Positions 5,469-7,282 of a stretch of DNA of 7,282 nt are shown one piece after another. Position numbers and translations under genes: made by a program. Origin of the DNA: JAQVEB01 sp028698105 (lineage in GTDB: Bacteria > Bacteroidota > Bacteroidia > Bacteroidales > Dysgonomonadaceae); assembly GCA_964293155.1 (NCBI GenBank), contig CAXYYA010000083.1, forward strand, positions 1-7,282, in the 5' to 3' direction. Every line of letters starts with the position of its first letter. Positions within the stretch are counted from its first letter, which is position 1. The notes under the pieces were generated by a model. It did not search any database. It was not told the DNA's origin and saw only the letters and a program-made list of their open reading frames with translations.

Positions 5469-6386
5469 TCATTCCACGCCAATCCCCAACAGGTCGCAGA
5501 TCACCGCCTGGCGAACGAACATGCCGTTTTTGGCCTGTTGAAAATAATACGCTTTGGGGTTTTCGTCCACATCCTGATTGATCTCGTTCACGCGCGGGAG
5601 CGGATGGAGCACTTTCAGGTTGGGTTTGGACTCGCTCAGCATATCGTTGTACAGAATATACACGTTCTTCACTTTTTCGTATTCCATCAAATCCGTGAAA
5701 CGCTCTTTTTGCACCCTTGTCATGTAAAGGATATCCGCCGAGTTAATGGATTCCGGAGAGAATTCTGCATACTCGTTGTATTTTATTCCCCGTCTGTCGC
5801 AATACAGTTTGTATTTTTCGGGAATCCCGAGCTCGTCAGGAGCCACAAAATTGAACGTTGGGTGGAAGTGCGACAAGCCTTGTATGAGCGAATGCACGGC
5901 GCGGCCGTACTTGAGATCGCCCACGATGGTAATCGTCAGATTTTCAAGCGTTCCCTGCGTTTCGTAAATCGTGAACAGATCGAGCAGTGTTTGCGTGGGA
6001 TGCTGATTGGAGCCGTCGCCGGCATTGATGACGGGTACGGGCGATACCTCGGACGCGTAGCGTGCGGAACCTTCGAGGTGGTGGCGCATAATGATGAGGT
6101 CGGCGTAGTTGCTGACCATCATGATGGTGTCCTTCAGCGATTCGCCTTTTGTGGAGCTGCTGGTGGCTGCATCGGAAAAACCGATGATCCTTCCGCGCAG
6201 GCGGTTCACCGCCGTTTCGAAGCTCAAACGCGTACGCGTGGAGGGTTCAAAAAACAATGTTGCGCAAACGCGCCCCTGCAACAGATCGCGGTTGGGGCTT
6301 TGTTTGAATTTGGCAGCACTTTGCAGGATGCGCAGGATGTCGTCTCTGCCGTAATCGGTGATATTTACTAAACTTTTGGGTTGCAT
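5469..6386 (-). CDS. pyrB: Aspartate carbamoyltransferase catalytic chain
   Basis: PyrB condenses carbamoyl phosphate with L-aspartate to N-carbamoyl-L-aspartate, the committed step of pyrimidine synthesis in the cytoplasm. The 305-residue protein has all family motifs: FEPSTRTRLSFE (46-57) for carbamoyl phosphate, Lys80 in the mobile loop STKGES, DGSNQHPTQ (124-132) with His129, GDLKYGRAVHS (156-166) and RVQKERF (224-230). HPLPRVNEI (261-269), the aspartate-side loop, is also present. The start is ATG 6386 (MQPKSLVNITDYG), which matches family N-termini; AAGGA lies 4 nt upstream. An in-frame ATG at 6449 would add 21 residues encoded by a palindromic repeat and is rejected. pyrI follows, so the class of enzyme is the regulated holoenzyme. 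No enteric-type pyrBI attenuator is visible in the leader. Confidence 0.97.
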   Translation of the reverse strand: MQPKSLVNITDYGRDDILRILQSAAKFKQSPNRDLLQGRVCATLFFEPSTRTRLSFETAVNRLRGRIIGFSDAATSSSTKGESLKDTIMMVSNYADLIIMRHHLEGSARYASEVSPVPVINAGDGSNQHPTQTLLDLFTIYETQGTLENLTITIVGDLKYGRAVHSLIQGLSHFHPTFNFVAPDELGIPEKYKLYCDRRGIKYNEYAEFSPESINSADILYMTRVQKERFTDLMEYEKVKNVYILYNDMLSESKPNLKVLHPLPRVNEINQDVDENPKAYYFQQAKNGMFVRQAVICDLLGIGVE

Positions 6387-6417
6387 AAATTCCTTTGTTG
6401 CGTGACCTCTTCCTGTA

Positions 6418-6434
6418 CCTCTCCAAAAGAGAGG
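6418..6434 (-). repeat. Hairpin in the pyrB leader
   Basis: CCTCTC-TTTTG-GAGAGG on the minus strand is a perfect 6-bp stem with a 5-nt loop, 32 bp before the pyrB start codon. Downstream purine-rich sequence (AGGAAGAGGTCACG) extends a pattern that, from memory, matches a very common Bacteroidota intergenic repeat of the form CCCTCTCCTTTGGAGAGGG. It lies within the predicted transcript. There is no T-run after it, so it is not an obvious terminator or attenuator. Confidence 0.55.
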
Positions 6435-6476
6435 GAGACGGAGATTCATTATATTCAGATAGGCGTTATTCTGTTA

Positions 6477-6484
6477 CAAAAGTA
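6477..6484 (-). promoter_or_regulatory. Probable pyrB promoter, -7 box
   Basis: TACTTTTG on the minus strand is a perfect TAnnTTTG box, identical to the one before the DUF5606 gene. It sits 91 bp upstream of the pyrB start codon. The -33 position is weak: the nearest candidates are a TTTCG with an 18-nt spacer, a TTG with 23 nt and a TTTG with only 14 nt. A 12-bp palindrome, TTTGCTTGCAAA (6491-6502), lies between the two promoter elements; whether it is an operator is unknown. Confidence 0.5.
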
Positions 6485-6573
6485 AGGAAATTTGCTTGCA
6501 AACGAAACAATTCATTGCAAAATTTGGAAGACGGCAGAGCGAAAATTTTTTCCGGAACCGCATCGGCTTCATT

Positions 6574-7158
6574 TTATATTTCCCGGATCACTCTGCACGG
6601 GTTGCCAAAAGCCAGCATGTTATCGGGAATATCTTTGGTGACCACCGAGCCGGCTCCGATGGTAACGTTGTTGCCGATGGTAACGCCCGGCATAAGAATG
6701 CTTCCGCCGCCAATCCACACATTGTCGCCAACGGTTATGGGAGCCGATTGTGTGGTGCAGAACATCATTTGTCCGCTATCGCCGGCTGCATTCGGAATGC
6801 GTTCATCCGCTTTCACGGGATGAAAGGCGGCATAAAATTGAACCAACGGAGCGATCAGGCAATTCTTCCCGATGGTAATGGTATTGCAATCCAAAAATAT
6901 GCAGTTGTGATTGATCTCGGTATTTTCGCCGATGAAAATGTTCTCTCCGTAATCACAGAAGAACGGCGCAGTGATCCACAGGTTCTTCCCGCATCCGCCC
7001 AATAGTTGATATAGAATATCGTTTAAACGTTCTGTGTCGGTCGAATCGGTGTTGTTATAGGCCTTAATCAGCGCTTTGGCCTTGTGCCACCGGGCCTGGA
7101 GTTCGCTGTCGCCGCAATCGTACGGGTGTCCGGCCAGCATTTTTTCTTTTTCGGTCAT
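6574..7158 (-). CDS. Maltose/galactoside O-acetyltransferase-type sugar O-acetyltransferase
   Basis: The 194-residue protein belongs to the left-handed beta-helix acetyltransferases of the Maa/LacA/NodL group, which transfer acetyl from acetyl-CoA to a hydroxyl of a sugar or sugar derivative in the cytoplasm. The N-terminal helical cap (about 1-55, with EKEKMLAGHPYD) is the maltose acetyltransferase-type domain. Hexapeptide repeats follow from about residue 70, for example NIFIGENTEI, TITIGKNCLI, ITVGDNVWIGGGSILMPGVTIGNNVTIGAGSVV. His113 in YAAFHPV is the expected catalytic base. The end, DIPDNMLAFGNPCRVIREI, is the classic C-terminal motif. The loop between His113 and the next repeat (about 115-140) is longer than in E. 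coli Maa or LacA. The true acceptor sugar cannot be told. It appears monocistronic, ending about 90 bp before the pyrB promoter, with no clear terminator. Confidence 0.92.
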   Translation of the reverse strand: MTEKEKMLAGHPYDCGDSELQARWHKAKALIKAYNNTDSTDTERLNDILYQLLGGCGKNLWITAPFFCDYGENIFIGENTEINHNCIFLDCNTITIGKNCLIAPLVQFYAAFHPVKADERIPNAAGDSGQMMFCTTQSAPITVGDNVWIGGGSILMPGVTIGNNVTIGAGSVVTKDIPDNMLAFGNPCRVIREI

Positions 7159-7197
7159 GAGTTGGAAAAGGTTTTAAGATATATTGGCGTATGGTTA

Positions 7198-7205
7198 CAA
7201 AAATA
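7198..7205 (-). promoter_or_regulatory. Possible -7 box for the sugar O-acetyltransferase gene
   Basis: TATTTTTG on the minus strand matches TAnnTTTG and lies 40 bp upstream of the ATG at 7158. No TTTG is found at the -33 distance, and the region is T-rich, so chance is a real alternative. A similar TATTTTTG occurs on the plus strand at 7241-7248 and could point to a gene beyond the right edge. Confidence 0.35.
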
Positions 7206-7282
7206 GCGAAAAATGTGTGAAGAAGTGATGGGGCATGACATATTTTTGAGGGGTGTTGAAATCTTTTAAAATATGGATCGTT

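Noticed and set aside
5538..6371. A 277-codon plus-strand open frame opposite pyrB
   Set aside because: It is antisense to a complete and strongly conserved gene and shows no family resemblance.
6387..6449. N-terminal extension of PyrB from an ATG at 6449
   Set aside because: The extra 21 residues are encoded by a palindromic intergenic repeat, and family members start near MQPKSLVNI.
7206..7282. A plus-strand gene starting near the right edge (ATG at 7273)
   Set aside because: Only three codons are visible, and the earlier plus-strand frames here stop within about 20 codons.

Overview
The window looks like chromosomal DNA of a Bacteroidota species, most likely order Bacteroidales and possibly near Dysgonomonadaceae. 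The support is a DUF5606-type protein, PyrB, PyrI and flavoredoxin sequences of Bacteroides type, promoter -7 boxes of the form TAnnTTTG, few Shine-Dalgarno sites, and intergenic DNA built from 7-bp repeats. The species cannot be fixed from sequence alone. All seven recognised genes appear intact; none is a mobility, phage or defence gene. An eighth, the DUF5606 gene, has no known function.

Left part (1-1821). A leftward pair encodes a DUF5606-family protein and then CdsA, the CDP-diacylglycerol synthase. A good Bacteroidota promoter (1672-1702) precedes the pair. cdsA seems to start at TTG. Downstream of cdsA, 1-189 holds no supported gene, but its first bases resemble a dispersed Bacteroidota intergenic repeat. 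Reading rightward from the same intergenic region is a lipoprotein of the seven-bladed lactonase (6-phosphogluconolactonase-like) family (1822-3006).

Middle and right part (3050-6386). Four leftward genes follow one another: pyrB, pyrI (catalytic and regulatory chains of aspartate carbamoyltransferase), a flavoredoxin-like flavin reductase, and metA (homoserine O-acyltransferase, whose Glu111 predicts acetyl-CoA use). metA converges on the lactonase gene. PyrB and PyrI form one enzyme at the committed step of pyrimidine synthesis. MetA starts the methionine branch of the aspartate family. The flavin reductase has no evident metabolic link. Whether all four share one transcript is uncertain.

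The most unusual feature is the DNA between these genes. The flavin reductase-metA gap is almost entirely a heptanucleotide array: 21 consecutive units of TTGYTYY (4048-4194), continuing in the same 7-nt register into a different, decayed family (3993-4047). A third heptad family (AAGCCAA on the minus strand) runs up to the flavin reductase start codon. Short CTCC/GGAG-type palindromes sit just upstream of both pyrB and pyrI. These repeats create spurious N-terminal extensions of metA, pyrB and the flavin reductase, so shorter starts are chosen here.

Far right (6574-7158). A leftward hexapeptide-repeat sugar O-acetyltransferase ends just upstream of the pyrB promoter. The last 124 bases are its upstream region. 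I found no previously undescribed multi-gene system. The heptad arrays and the DUF5606-cdsA pairing are the parts most worth a second look.
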